Origin: Gambelia wislizenii
Taxonomy: Eukaryota > Chordata > Lepidosauria > Squamata > Crotaphytidae
Assembly: GCA_030847615.1 (NCBI GenBank)
Contig: JAUMIR010000005.1
Coordinates: forward strand, 113,241,116-113,305,115
DNA: 64,000 nucleotides
Direction: 5' to 3'
In this document: in pieces, positions 1-10,489 of the stretch
Numbering within the stretch: the first letter of the stretch is position 1
How the letters are laid out: every line of letters starts with the position of its first letter
Translations under genes and position numbers: made by a program
The notes under the pieces: model-generated
Database searches by the model: none
The model's input: only the letters and a program-made list of their open reading frames with translations
Told to the model about the DNA's origin: nothing

Positions 1-224
1 GTTTGTGCATATGGCAGGAGTTTTTGGAAAACTTCAACGATGTATCATTCTGGTAGGAGGTAAGGAAATTACACGGCACCTCATAGATAGCCTCGGATGC
101 TGAGGGGTCTATTGGGTTTGGGGTTTATTTTGGTGGATGTTGGTGTGCCAGCAGATGGCCTGCTGACTGGACAGGGACAGATGTTACACGTGACCTCACG
201 TTTTTAGAATTCTTCCCTGTTCTG

Positions 225-510
225 GTGGCCTCCACCATCTGGGCAAGGGAGATGTCGAATTTGTCAGTGCACTTTTGGTGTGACAATTTGGCAATGGTCC
301 AGATTATAAACACTCTCACATCCAAGTCACCCCGTGTCATGAGGCTGGTCAGGGCCTTCACTCTGCAATGCCTTAAGCACAATGTTCTATTTGTTGCACG
401 GCATGTGGTGGGCATGAACAATGAGATTGCTGACACTGTTTACCACATGCAGATGGGGCACTTCAGAGAGTTGGCTATGGATGTGGCACCTGAGGTCAGT
501 TGCCCCGAGC
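225..510 (+). pseudogene. DIRS RNase H domain remnant
   Basis: The reading frame has the DIRS-type RNase H C-terminal half: a 'CDNLAMVQIIN' block with the catalytic-type D-N pair, a following 'SPRVMRLVRAFTL' helix, and a closing 'HVVGMNNEIAD' block where the family has H-x-x-G-x-x-N-x-x-A-D. It degrades the RNA strand during reverse transcription. The upstream part of the domain is disrupted by stops. It runs directly into the start of the recombinase region, as in intact DIRS elements. The frame is open for 110 codons but has no proper start, so this is a fragment. Confidence 0.75.
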
Positions 511-1370
511 ACAAGGAAGGGATATACCAAGGCGATTCAGGAGTTTTTTCAATTTAGGAAACAGGAAGGTTTGGGACAGGGGGCACATGTCCCAGTGACT
601 CAGTTGATGCATTTCTTCATCTTCTTGCACTGAAGAGGCCTTGCCCCAGAGTCAATCAGGGGCAAGCTATCAGCCATAGCATTTTGGTTGAAGGTGGAAG
701 GGGCTGTGGATCACAAGGGGGATTTCCAGATATGGAAGGCCCTAGAGGGTTGGGCTAGAGTGAGGGGTAAAAAGACAGACTCTAGGATTCCCCTTGCACC
801 TGAGATTTTGAAAGGCTTATGCCAGGGATGGGCAGGGATTTGCACATCACCATATGAGGCGGCAATGTTCCATGCCACGTCACTTATAGCATTCTTCGGG
901 GCCTTACGGGTGAGTGAGCTGGTTGTGGCATCTAAGGCAGACATTACCAGTCAGACCTTGGAATTTGGAGATGTGTTAGTGAGCAACACTGTAGTTACAT
1001 TTACATTATGCTTTTCAAAATCTGACCAGTTGGGAAAAGGTAAAACCTCAAACTTATCCTGCTGTAGTGACCCAGACCTCTGCCTGGTTTTGGCCTTGCA
1101 GGAGTACATACAAGTTAGGGGGTATAGGCAGGGCCCATTGTTTGTCCATGCAATTCCCCCCCCCTAACTAGGTACCAGTTCTGGAAGGTGATGGCTAAGG
1201 CTCTTGAGAAGCTGGGGCTTTATGGGGCATGCTTTGGCACGCATTCCTGTCATATAGGGGCCCCATCTACAGCTGCAGCCGTGGGCATATCACCATCAGC
1301 AATCCAGCAAATTGAACACTGGAGATCCTCTGCTTTCAGGAGGTATGCCCGCCCACTCCCTTACTAACCT
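495..1370 (+). pseudogene. DIRS tyrosine recombinase, catalytically damaged
   Basis: Pieces in more than one frame give a DIRS tyrosine recombinase. The N-terminal core-binding part begins near 'TRKGYTKAIQEFFQF' (about 508-555). The catalytic part runs from 688. Box I is seen as 'FFGALRVSEL' (about 892-921) with the first catalytic arginine. Box II appears as 'GTHSCHIG' around 1,237-1,260, where family members have H-S-x-R-I-G, so the second catalytic arginine is replaced by histidine (CGT to CAT, a CpG-decay type change). The final 'SSAFRRYARP' block near 1,327-1,356 keeps the nucleophilic tyrosine. One frame shift in the poly-C run near 1,157-1,165 separates the two parts. The enzyme would join the circular cDNA into the genome; this copy should be dead. 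Confidence 0.85.
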
Positions 1371-1399
1371 TCTTCTCTTTCCCTTTTGTCTTCCAGGTC

Positions 1400-1960
1400 C
1401 TAGACCCGTGATGGTGAAGTGCTGAGTGCTGATCTTTGGCCACAGTATGGTCTACTGGGCGGCCAGGCAGGCCCAGCTGAGTTATTTGGGACCTCACCTT
1501 GGTCTGGGAGATGGGGTAGTAATTGAGTGGTTGGGGAAGAGGAGACTTCACTAGCATGGCTTCATGCCATTGCTGTTTGGGATGTGTCGGGGGCCTCTGC
1601 CAGACATCCTCATTTTCAACTTGGGTGGGAATGATTTGGGCCTCCTCATGGGTAAGGCCCTGATTATTCAGGTGACACATGACATGGGGAGATCAGGTCG
1701 AGAGGGCCTGCAGTTGCTCTCATGTGGTTGGTCATTTTGCCCAGACAGCTGTGGCATGGGGAGGGGAACCCACATTTGTTTGATAGGGCTTGACAGAGCA
1801 TGAATAGGCAAATTCACAACTTTCTCAATGCAAATGGGGGATACTACAAACCACACCCAACCATTGTGTTTAAGAGGCCCGAGCTCTAAAGAGTGGACTA
1901 GGTTCACCTCTCAGACAAGGGGAACTTGATTTTTTTTTTAAGGATCTTCAGCAGGGGTTG
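1400..1960 (+). pseudogene. SGNH/GDSL hydrolase-like domain of the DIRS element
   Basis: Downstream of the recombinase is 'LIFGHSMVYWAARQAQ' (about 1,429-1,476), which fits block I of SGNH hydrolases with the catalytic serine in G-H-S. In another frame 'PDILIFNLGGNDLG' (about 1,603-1,644) fits the G-x-N-D block. Near 1,895-1,920 'VHLSDKGNL' supplies the D-x-x-H type end of the fold. Reading it needs frame changes, so it is decayed. The role of such a domain in a retrotransposon is not established; related domains are known in some vertebrate YR retrotransposons and in some CR1/L2-group LINEs. A second copy with a better preserved end lies at 34,940-35,134 on the minus strand. Confidence 0.7.
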
Positions 1961-1989
1961 AGGGACTTATTAGACGAGCTAGTGGAGGA

Positions 1990-2812
1990 ATAAGGGACTA
2001 AGCAGATGCTTGCCCCTTATCTATGACGGAAAAGGGGGAGGCGTAGCTTACGGTGGGCACCTATGGCACAGATTTCAGATTTCAGTAATGGCCTCTGGAA
2101 GGGTCTCCTTAGCTCCTATGAGCTGGGAGAACAGAAGGAGACCTACCTGTCAGGCTCATCCCTCAATTCTGGGCATTAGAGTAGACTCCATGGAAGATCC
2201 TGACATGAGGTTGGTAAAAAGCTTTGGCCTGTTTTCCTTGTCTGGGCCTCTCAGCCTTTGGGTGGGTGCCAGCCTGCCTTTTTGGGCCTGGGAACGCTCT
2301 TCTCCAAAGCAGCTCAAGGTCACAGCACCTGGAGCTGTCTGGCTGCCCACAAGCCTCCCTTGCATGCCATTCTCACGCTGTAAGGGTTTATCTGGGAATT
2401 GTGTTAGGTTGTGTTTAGTTTTGGCTTTGCCTATGTTCCTGCTACACATATCCTTGCTTAATAAAGAATTCTTATTGAGCAAATGTGAGTGTGTGTTCCT
2501 GGTACATGGGGTTGGCCTGAGAGATAATCCCCTCACCTTAATCCATACGGGTTGGGTGAGGGGCTTTCGGGTTGATCTTCAAGATATGAGCCGGCTTGAG
2601 AACAACCCCAGGCATTGGGGTGGCTCAACAGGGCTCAGGTGTTCACCAGGGGAAGCTGGGGGCATAAGTCCAGGAGGGATGATCCACCCCAGCTGCTCCC
2701 ACACCAGGTTGCCTCCCCCTGCTGAAGATTTAGGGGTTCTAAATAGGTAGGGTTAAATAAAGACCCTTTATTTCATCCCATATCTGTGTGTGGTCTCATT
2801 ATTTCTGAGACA
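1990..2812 (+). repeat. 3' terminal region of the DIRS element
   Basis: Non-coding end of the element. The last 110 bases contain 'GGGTTAAATAAAGACCC' and 'TTTATTTCATCCCAT', matched closely in reverse complement at 32,470-32,580, and it begins with a segment similar to the area below the hydrolase at 34,860-34,940. The 246-codon open frame at 2,010-2,750 is most likely chance: it lies wholly in this terminal region and shows no domain. Confidence 0.65.
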
Positions 2813-2865
2813 GTCCATAAATATTATTTCCTTTGTCAAAAATGGTGCTTCCTGCAAAGAAAAAA

Positions 2866-3010
2866 AAGCTGTTTTCTGTATAAAGCTGTTTCCTGTATAA
2901 AATAACTATATGTGATTTTGCATAGCATAAGTCCCCTGAAAGTACAAACATTCTCATCTATCCAGGATTCTTCTTGCCAGGAACAAGCATTATGAAGATT
3001 TGATTACTAG
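2866..3010 (+). repeat. Old unclassified interspersed repeat, copy 1
   Basis: Shares a diagnostic block with 60,285-60,440: an 'ATTTTGCATAG' segment followed about 55 bases later by 'TCCAGGATTCTTCTTG'. It also contains a short tandem of an AAGCTGTTTYCTGTATA unit (2,866-2,901). Family not recognised. Confidence 0.45.
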
Positions 3011-3078
3011 GAAAGCAAAATCTGTCATTTCCCTCTGATACTAATAGCCTGCTTTTTGGTGACAGATATTCCATGGAA

Positions 3079-3135
<57 letters not shown>
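3079..3135. repeat. Compound (TG)n(GA)n microsatellite
   Basis: About 11 TG units are followed directly by about 17 GA units. No coding potential. The flanks 3,010-3,078 and 3,136-3,396 show nothing recognisable. Confidence 0.98.
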
Positions 3136-3140
<5 letters not shown>

Positions 3141-3396
3141 CTCCTAAGTCCAAACTATACAAAGATAAACTGTGTCTTCCCATAAAGGTCCTAGTGCCAT
3201 TTGCTGATGAAAGGTTATTTATTTAAATATAAATAAGTACTTATATGCATTTAATAATTACTTGCATCTAAAAAGTAAATAATAAATGTCTATACTGAGG
3301 ACTTCTTTCCACATCGTTACCCAAATTTCTGAGGTCTGCGGGACCCACATGTGACACGTACAAAAAATATGATATTAAGTTGGGAAATTTTAATTA

Positions 3397-4200
3397 ACTC
3401 AAACGTATGGCTGTGAGAGGCTTGTTAACTTGCAGGTCCTTTGCACCTGTGTATACCAGTACTCACTGATGAGACTGCAAGCAAAAATAAAATAATAATA
3501 GTTTTAATTGGAAAATAATCACAGATGCATTCACACATGCACTCATGTTCACAAGCAATCACACAAGGTTAACAAAGAATTTGGAGGAAGTATTTGGATA
3601 GAGGAATAGATTCAGGGAATTACCTGTCTGGAGAGCAGAGATTTGTGCAGTGGAGAAAGACTCAGTCTTGAAGCCGAGGGTCATACAGTAGGCCAGCAGA
3701 GTGACGAGATAGGAGGAGCTGTGCATGCATGGCTATGATTTAAGGGTAATATTTATACCAAATATCATACCCTTAAAGGGTGTTTTGAGAGTAAAAACAA
3801 TAGTTGAGTGAGTTTCCCACAGTTGGACAAAAAAACTCTGGATTTGTTTGTTGTTGCTAATGGTTGGAACATTAATGTTGATGTGGTTTAGGCTACATCT
3901 ATATTGTGGATGGGAGGAAATGTGCAGGAAGAACGTTTGCAGGGATAAGTGTGGAAAATAGGTGTTCTGATCACTTCCAGATGCATCCAGGAAAATCACA
4001 TTCCACCCTAATGACTGTCTAAGGGGGCTTTGCTTAATCTCGTCCTGGGCGTGTTTGGGCTTGGGGAATTTCAAAGACAACGTCTTAGGTCTGTGGCTGG
4101 CATGGTCTGCCATAGACCTCAACTGAACTGTCAGTGAACTGTTTAATATTGCCAAATTATGAATTATTAGAGGGAGGGGTCATAAGGCCAAGTCACAACA
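3397..4200 (-). mobile_element. LTR-like repeat, copy C (minus strand)
   Basis: On the minus strand this aligns in patches to the repeats at 31,411-32,345 (plus) and 46,340-47,367 (minus). Shared landmarks are the 5' part with a CCCTCCC and TTCATAATT block (about 4,150-4,180), a TATA-box-like ATAAATAT (3,750-3,759), and an AGTACTGGTATACA block (about 3,452-3,466). It starts TGTTGTGAC on the minus strand, as LTRs start with TG. This is the most diverged of the three. No retroviral gene is attached, so it may be a solo LTR. The family is not known to me. Confidence 0.6.
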
Positions 4201-4873
4201 TCACACAGACAAATGGGGAGAAAATAGAATATACTCCATGTAAATGAATTTGAGCAAGAAGAATAAAAATGATTTTTTTAAAAACCCTATAAAACATTTG
4301 CATTTGTTTGTCTCCTGCAGATAATCCTTTACCTTATGGGAAGCATACTAATTATGCTTCACTGCTAGCAACAGAGAACAGAAAGCGAGAGAAACAAAAC
4401 AGCCATGTTGGTGTATGTCACCCCAATATATATGCTCACACCTCGGACTGAAAGGAAGCTGTAGCAACAAGAATACCTGTTACAGCTTGTGAAAGCTGTG
4501 GTATCTACTCCTTTATGCCCTTACCAGCTCAGCAATAGATTTTTTTTAAAAAACACCCTGCTTTCTGTTAGATGACAACTGCTCTAGGCAGTACACAAAT
4601 CACATCATCAGCAGGGCAGAAGTACACATTGTATGTTTGATGCATCATTTTCACATAACATGATCAACAGGATCAGAAACGCAAAGGAAGTGGAATAGCG
4701 ATAAAAGGACTTTGTTACATCTGTTCCTTTATGGTTCACTGTGTTTCACTACTCCTGAATTCTACAAAATTTTCTAGAGAGAATTCTGACATTGAATAGG
4801 CACAATGGCCATAAGGTTAATTCATTTCATTTCATTGGCACCCAATTTATACTTCTGTGATGCCAGCAGATGT
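4201..4873. other. Unassigned sequence
   Basis: AT-rich sequence with no recognised repeat, exon or RNA. Short open frames only. Confidence 0.5.
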
Positions 4874-5186
4874 TGTTTTTGTGTACCTTCAAGTCATTTT
4901 CATCTTATAGTGGCCCTTGTTCTGTTCTCTGACCAATTAATGCTTATCTGTATTTGTATTCTTTTATGTATATTTATATGTATATTTCCTCTTTCATTAC
5001 TGTTTTTAATTTACTGTATTTTGCTGTTCTTACATTAGTCTATGACCATAATAAATAATATTTATCTATAGCAACCCTATCATGGGGTTTTCTTGGCAAG
5101 ATTTATTTAGAGGGGGGCCTTTGCCTTCCCCTGAGGCTGTGACTTGACCAAAGTCACCCACTGGGTTTCCATGGCAAAGAGTGTAT
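4874..5186 (-). mobile_element. Sauria-type tRNA-derived SINE, split by an insertion
   Basis: On the minus strand the SINE body includes the GTGACTTGG and AAACCCAGTGGGTGACTTTG part, followed by 'CTTGCCAAGAAAACCCCATG', and ends with a BovB-like tail (4,874-4,917). The tail is separated from the body by a 146-base insertion at 4,918-5,063. The insertion is flanked by similar 15-base sequences at 4,903-4,917 and 5,064-5,078, both of the form ATAG-GCCCT/ATAGCAACCCT, as expected for a target-site duplication. The tRNA-like head is missing beyond 5,186. Confidence 0.75.
4918..5063 (+). mobile_element. I-clade (Vingi-like) LINE 3' end inserted in the SINE
   Basis: Ends with GTCTATGACCATAATAAA, which closely resembles the 3' end of the LINE at 41,144-42,270 (GGTCTATGACTGTAATAAA). 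Only the 3' untranslated part is present, so this is a strongly 5'-truncated copy. Confidence 0.65.
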
Positions 5187-5214
5187 GTGCTGTGGGTGGG
5201 TGGGTGCCTTGCTA

Positions 5215-5445
5215 TAGTCAGCCCTCCATGTTGACAGATCATGTATCCATGGATTCCACCATTTCCAGCTTGAAAATATTCCCCCAAAAATATACATTCC
5301 AAAAAGCAAACCATGATTTTGCCACTTTATATAAGGAACACCATTTTACTATACCATTGTATATAAAGGGACTTGAGCATCCACGGATTGTAATATCCAT
5401 GGTGGGTCTTGGAACCAGACCCCAGTGGATACCAAGGGCCCACTG
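5215..5445. mobile_element. Non-autonomous TcMar-Tigger-like (MER2-type) element
   Basis: The left end AGTCAGCCCTCCATG and right end GATACCAAGGGCCCACTG form imperfect terminal inverted repeats and are flanked by TA on both sides. The internal block GGACTTGAGCATCCACGGAT near 5,369-5,388 is typical of the MER2/Tigger family. About 230 bases long, no transposase, so a deletion derivative. Confidence 0.75.
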
Positions 5446-5449
5446 TAAT

Positions 5450-7532
5450 ACAGAAAGAGAAAACAAGTGTGATGCCGTTTATGTTTGCATCAAGGAAACA
5501 GAGGGAGATGCTTGTACAAGAGAGAGAATAAGGTAGATTATAAGACCATGCAAGCTCATAGAGCATTCCTGGTCTCTACACCATTATTAGGAAATGATCT
5601 CCTAACCATAGTTAGGGAGAAAACAGTGATTTTCCCTCCCCCCTATAAAACTATAAAACAGCTTTTTCTAGGCACTGTACATTTCGGCAATGAAAAAAAA
5701 TATTACATATGCATTGAGTAAGTGGCCTATGGAAATGCTTTATGGACTATGTAAGGAGCCTGCCAACAGCTCCACTGCTGTAACATCCCAACACAAGTCA
5801 TTGGGTTACTTTTGCAGTAGTATTAGATTGCCATTAGCAGATGGATTCACAGGCACACATTTTTAGGACTGAGGCAAAAAAATAATCTTGCACAGACTTG
5901 TTGAGAATAATCAAAGCAAAATACAGATGGCCAGTAGGCTACCATGAACCACTGATGAGTGATTCATTAGATAATTAACTGTTGTGAAGAAGCACTTCTG
6001 TTAATCAAACAACTCATATTTACAGAGATGGTGTGTGACAGTTCTACCCTTGATTTATGGTGACAGAATTTTTAAAATGTTATGAAACTCTACCAAGGAC
6101 TCTAATGGAGAAAGTCTACTAGAAAAAGAGGGGGGGATCATTGCTTTCTTATTACCCATAAGCCCGCTACATTTTTCTTTTTAAAGGTCAATCAATGACA
6201 GCATGAACTTTTTCTTTCCCAGTACTGAAAAGCAGCAATAAATGGCTTTCACCATACATGGTGGAACAGGTACATTGTTGGATCAGTTTTAATTCCAAAA
6301 ATCACAGTAAGTGACCTTCTTTATAATATCACTATTGTTTGTCTAGACTCAAAGATTGTCCGTATGACAGTTTTCTTAAAAATTTTCACTATACTGATAT
6401 TCCTTGTCAAGTTGTCCATCAAGAAGTGAGTTGATATTAAAATGGTACATTCTTCCAAAGACATTTGATATCAAAGTTCAAATACAGTCTGCAGTGGCAG
6501 AAAGATCCATAACATCTAAGCCAAGCCAGCTACCAGGAGGATCAATTTTTAATCAAGATAGGTAAACACTGAAGAAAAAATCCAAACCAGCTTAATTTGT
6601 TTGCATGTTTGACCAAATCTTGGGTTCCTTACTCATTTTAGCTACTCTCTCTTTAAATTAAACCTCAGGACCTTGGACATTGTCCTAATAAAACTCACAT
6701 ATTTAGAAGGAGTAAGTAGCTTGAATTTCCAGGCTTTGGGTTTAAAATTCCACTTCTTCTGTTTACAGAAATAAAACCAAACTTTTAATCCTTTGTTTAG
6801 TCATAATAATTCTCAGTGTGTTTCAATTGGGTTTATCTTAAAGGAAATTCCATTCAGTATAAGAAAGCAGGCTGCTCACATGAAAAGGCAGGGTCAGATA
6901 GTCTGACTAAGGAGTCATATTTTAGTGCATCATTAAAAGGGAGAAAATGATTAATTATGTAGCTTCTTGTATTTTTTTAGCCACATAAGAGAAAATGTTT
7001 GGATTTTCTGTAAGATTCTAAATGTCTTGGATCATCTCTGATAACAAGTCTGTATGCATTTGTTACTTCTAATTTGCTCTTGAAAGTTTGGCTAACACCA
7101 TAGAATAAATCTTGGTGGGCCAAAGCTTTGGAGTGGAGACTGCCTATCTCCCTGTTATCCTATTTCAGTGGTTTATTTAGTTCTAGTTCAGTCTTCAAAT
7201 GGGATAAGCTGCCGATTTTGCTTTCTCCCATATTTTAATTGTGTGAGTCCAGTTAATAAAGCTCATGGAGCTCTGTAACTGTGTTTATACAAACATGGTT
7301 ACAGCTCCTTTACAGGCCATTCCTGTCACAAGGGGGGGGTTGTAAGGAGGGGAGAGATTGGATTGAATAATCCACACCTCCCATTGCACATTAAAAAAAG
7401 TAGCACCTGAATAAGTGTCTATAATGAGTGGGTTTGGAAAAAGTATGGTCTTAATAATGGTAAATATTAGTCTACTTGCTATCTGTATAATCCCAAATAT
7501 GCACAAACTGTATGTAACATTGTAGATGCATG
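5450..7532. other. Unassigned sequence
   Basis: AT-rich intergenic or intronic DNA. I see no recognisable exon, RNA gene or repeat family. Open frames are all under 100 codons and lack domains. Confidence 0.5.
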
Positions 7533-7545
7533 CACACACACACAC

Positions 7546-7784
7546 CTTGTTGCTGTTGCTGTGTGCCTTCAAGTTGTTAATGACTTCAACTCTAAGGCAA
7601 ACCTGTCACAGGGTTTTCTTGGCACGCTCTGTCCAGAGAAGAGTTGCCTTTGCCTTCCTCTTAGGCTGAGAGAGTGTGACTTGCCCACAATCATGCAGTG
7701 GGTTGCCATGGTTGAGCAGGGATTTGCACCCTGGTCTCCAGAGTCCGAGGCCAATGCTCAGACCACTGCACCACACTGGCTTTT
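7546..7784 (-). mobile_element. Sauria-type tRNA-derived SINE, near full length
   Basis: On the minus strand it begins with AAAAGCCAGTGTGGTGCAGTGG, containing a tRNA-like A box (GTGCAGTGGTC). A degenerate B box follows in GGGTGCAAATCCC. Then come the SINE body and the tail TTGAAGGCACACAGCAAC, which matches the BovB 3' tail. It inserted next to a CA run (7,533-7,545 and 7,785-7,796). Target duplication cannot be separated from the CA repeat. It is a pol III-type transposed repeat, not a tRNA gene. Confidence 0.85.
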
Positions 7785-7799
7785 ACACACACACCTACC

Positions 7800-10365
7800 T
7801 CTACTCATACCTGCCCTGCTAGGAAAACACGAAGATAGGGGACAATGAGAAACACAATGTCAATAATTCCTGTATGAAAACAAGGTGGGATGATAAGAAA
7901 TCTATTGTTTTGAATGGCTGCCATACCTATGCAACTGCTTGGGGAGGGGGTGGAAAAACTGCTTGTATTGCCACCCAGGTGGTCTTCCAGTAGTCCTCAG
8001 ACAGTTGCTTTACTTAAGAAGTCATTTGAAACAATGGCCAGGGTAGGGCTGCCCACAATGCCTCTCTCAGCAGTATGTAGGGGCAACCACCACCATGTTC
8101 CTCATTCTCACCTCTCTTTCTCCTTTCATGTCCGGAGGGGAGGGGACAGATATCCTGTGGCAGCACTGACTGAAGAGTGACTTAGGAACATTGACACCCC
8201 TGGCTTGTCCTAGCTTCACTCCTGAGACCAGTTCTTTATAAACCTACCTCTTATCTAAACTATTATGCAAATGCACATGGATTAGTATTGCTGTTGCCTT
8301 TTAGAAGCAGCTGAAGGAAGTAGAGATTTGTCAGGTGAGCTGAAAACCCTTGTGTAACCCAGGATTTCTTACAAAATGGGACAATGTTCTATTCTCCATT
8401 GGGACAAACATAATTGAAGTAGCTGTTTGATTGTGGTGTTCATCAGCATAATGGTTCTGCCAATTACAATTAGAAGAATTAATATGGCAGGGAAAGGTTA
8501 CACATTTTTCATGGCTAGTGCACTCAGTCTTCTGTTGCACAATAGTAACCAGGAAATTACCTTGTCAATTACAATTAAGACTTCTAATAGGATGCTTTAA
8601 GGTCATAGATACTCAAGCTGCCTGGTCTGAGTTTGAGAAACAAGAAGGTTATAAAGTCAAACAATATTTAGATAAACCTTGCTTTAAATAGAATTGCTAC
8701 TGATCAGAAAGCAACACAACATCTGGATCACAAAGCTTCAATGCAGTGTTTAGGGTGTCCTGGAAAGATAGTCTAGGTTGGTTGCTTTCACACTTCTAAC
8801 AATGGATCCAATAATTTTCTCATTTCCTAACACAAATAGCCATTTTGCACATCCCATCCCCCACAATGAGATGAAATGTATTTGTCTTAGAAATGTACAC
8901 ATGGCTGAGATTGTGCTGCCTATCAGCAAAAGGGGGAGGGATGCATACAAAACTACTATGTGTGTCATTGAAAACTAAATGTGCCCAAACACATGTTAGT
9001 CAAGGGAGAAATGTGTAATTTTGCACTTCAGGATGAATGTATACTGAAATATGTATGATTTTCTGTGCAGGAAGGGAAAGAGGTCTCACAATCTATAAAG
9101 TTCCAGGGTGGGATAAGAATGCCAATGTGATAATAGAAAGGAAAATAGAAAAATAAACATTTACAAAAATATGTATCGATATTTGAGACATATTTTTCTT
9201 TTGTGAATCAAAAGTGGCACACTTCAGACTTATATTTAAAAGGTTTACTTTTAGAGCATATGAGAATTGCTTGCCTTCTCTGGGGCAGAATTATTCTCTG
9301 CATGGCTTAGTGTTCTGAAGCTACCTCCTGACTAGGAGGATGCAAGTTCAAGAACAGACTTGTTCAGCCTTGTCCAGAGGAGTAATTTTCCTCTCTCTAT
9401 ATATGGAAAGTAACTGAATGAGAGAGGCACACAGGAAAATTACCTACTCCTAGGATAGCTGCCAAGTAACTGCTTCAAACCCAGCTGTACTAGCTTTAGA
9501 AGCTTTGCCCCCTTTCCTTCCTGGCCAGAGATAACAACTTGTTTTTGTCAGACTTCGGATGCAAAAGCTGGTTTTCCTGCCTGAGTCCTTTTGTCCACAT
9601 ATAATTTTGTTTTTATTTTTTGAGTTAGCTAGGTGTTTACACACACAAACATATGTGCTCATGCACAGACACACATGCACACGCTTACACACATTTTATG
9701 CACACATAAGTTATGGGATAGATGAGACACAGATTTGAGGACAGAAGACTGCATATGTTGGCAAGGTAGTGAAATCAAATTTGTTACTGTCACCTGCCAC
9801 ACTTGGCATTCCCATTGGCAGGAAAACAGTGGTAGATATGAAAACAGCATGAAAACCCTGGCATAACTTTGAATGGCACAGAGGTAGAGTTGTAAATGCT
9901 TCTTGCTTTCTTCTCACAGGAGAATATTTAAAAAAAAAACCCACAGTTTTATCATTGCTATGTGAGATTACAAAGAGGTCCTATGCAGTTTTCAGGATTT
10001 TTCTCATTTCAGGACAATTTGTGAAAATGTTGTAACCATTTGTTTTTCTGTGAAAAAACAAGTTCTCACAGGGAAGATACAAATATGTTGGGGGGGGGCA
10101 TTGCATTTCACATTAAAAACATGCTGTGCTGAAATCCAAAAAAAATGACATCACACCATCTGCTAAACTAGTGACCTGATCAAAAAAAGATATAAGATTA
10201 CTTTGGCAGGATTTGTTCTTGACAAACTCAGGCAGGCTCCTACTAATGAACACATCCCAACACAAAGGAATTTCAACCTACAGCTGATCTGACTTTTCTT
10301 CAAAGAGTTTTTTTTACCCTCACTTGAATGGTGGAGTTAACTGTTGGGCATAGGAAGCTTTGACT
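7800..10365. other. Unassigned sequence with CA-rich patches
   Basis: No gene or recognised repeat. An imperfect CA-rich stretch lies at about 9,640-9,705. A run of nine G at 10,091-10,099 and nearby A runs are simple sequence. Parts of 9,990-10,110 and 9,040-9,110 faintly resemble the unclassified repeat at 2,866 and 60,290, but too weakly to call. Confidence 0.5.
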
Positions 10366-10370
10366 CTGCC

Positions 10371-10413
<43 letters not shown>

Positions 10414-10448
10414 CAGAATCATATATCCATCCATCTATCTATAAGATA

Positions 10449-10486
<38 letters not shown>
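10371..10486. repeat. (AT)n(GT)n and (AT)n microsatellites
   Basis: Two simple arrays: AT then GT at 10,371-10,413, and AT at 10,447-10,486, separated by an ATCC/ATCT-rich spacer. The 61-codon open frame across them is a by-product of the repeats. Confidence 0.97.

Positions 10487-10489
<3 letters not shown>

Larger units (their letters stand above)
1..2812 (+). mobile_element. DIRS-type tyrosine-recombinase retrotransposon, 3' half
   Basis: The domain order on the plus strand is RNase H, tyrosine recombinase, SGNH hydrolase-like protein, then a non-coding end with AATAAA signals near 2,755-2,775. That order, without an integrase or protease, is typical of DIRS/Ngaro-group retrotransposons, which insert as circles using a recombinase. 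The element enters from beyond the window edge, so Gag and reverse transcriptase are not visible. Several frames are broken by stops and frameshifts, so this copy is inactive. Its 3' end is matched in inverted orientation at about 32,470-32,640. Confidence 0.85.

Noticed and set aside
2010..2750. 246-codon plus-strand open frame
   Set aside because: It lies entirely inside the DIRS terminal repeat, has no domain and has low-complexity composition; the related end at 32.5 kb is not open in the same frame.
7700..7784. tRNA-like segment
   Set aside because: A and B boxes belong to the SINE head; no intact cloverleaf, so not a tRNA gene. The same applies at 52,260-52,325 and 62,880-62,943.
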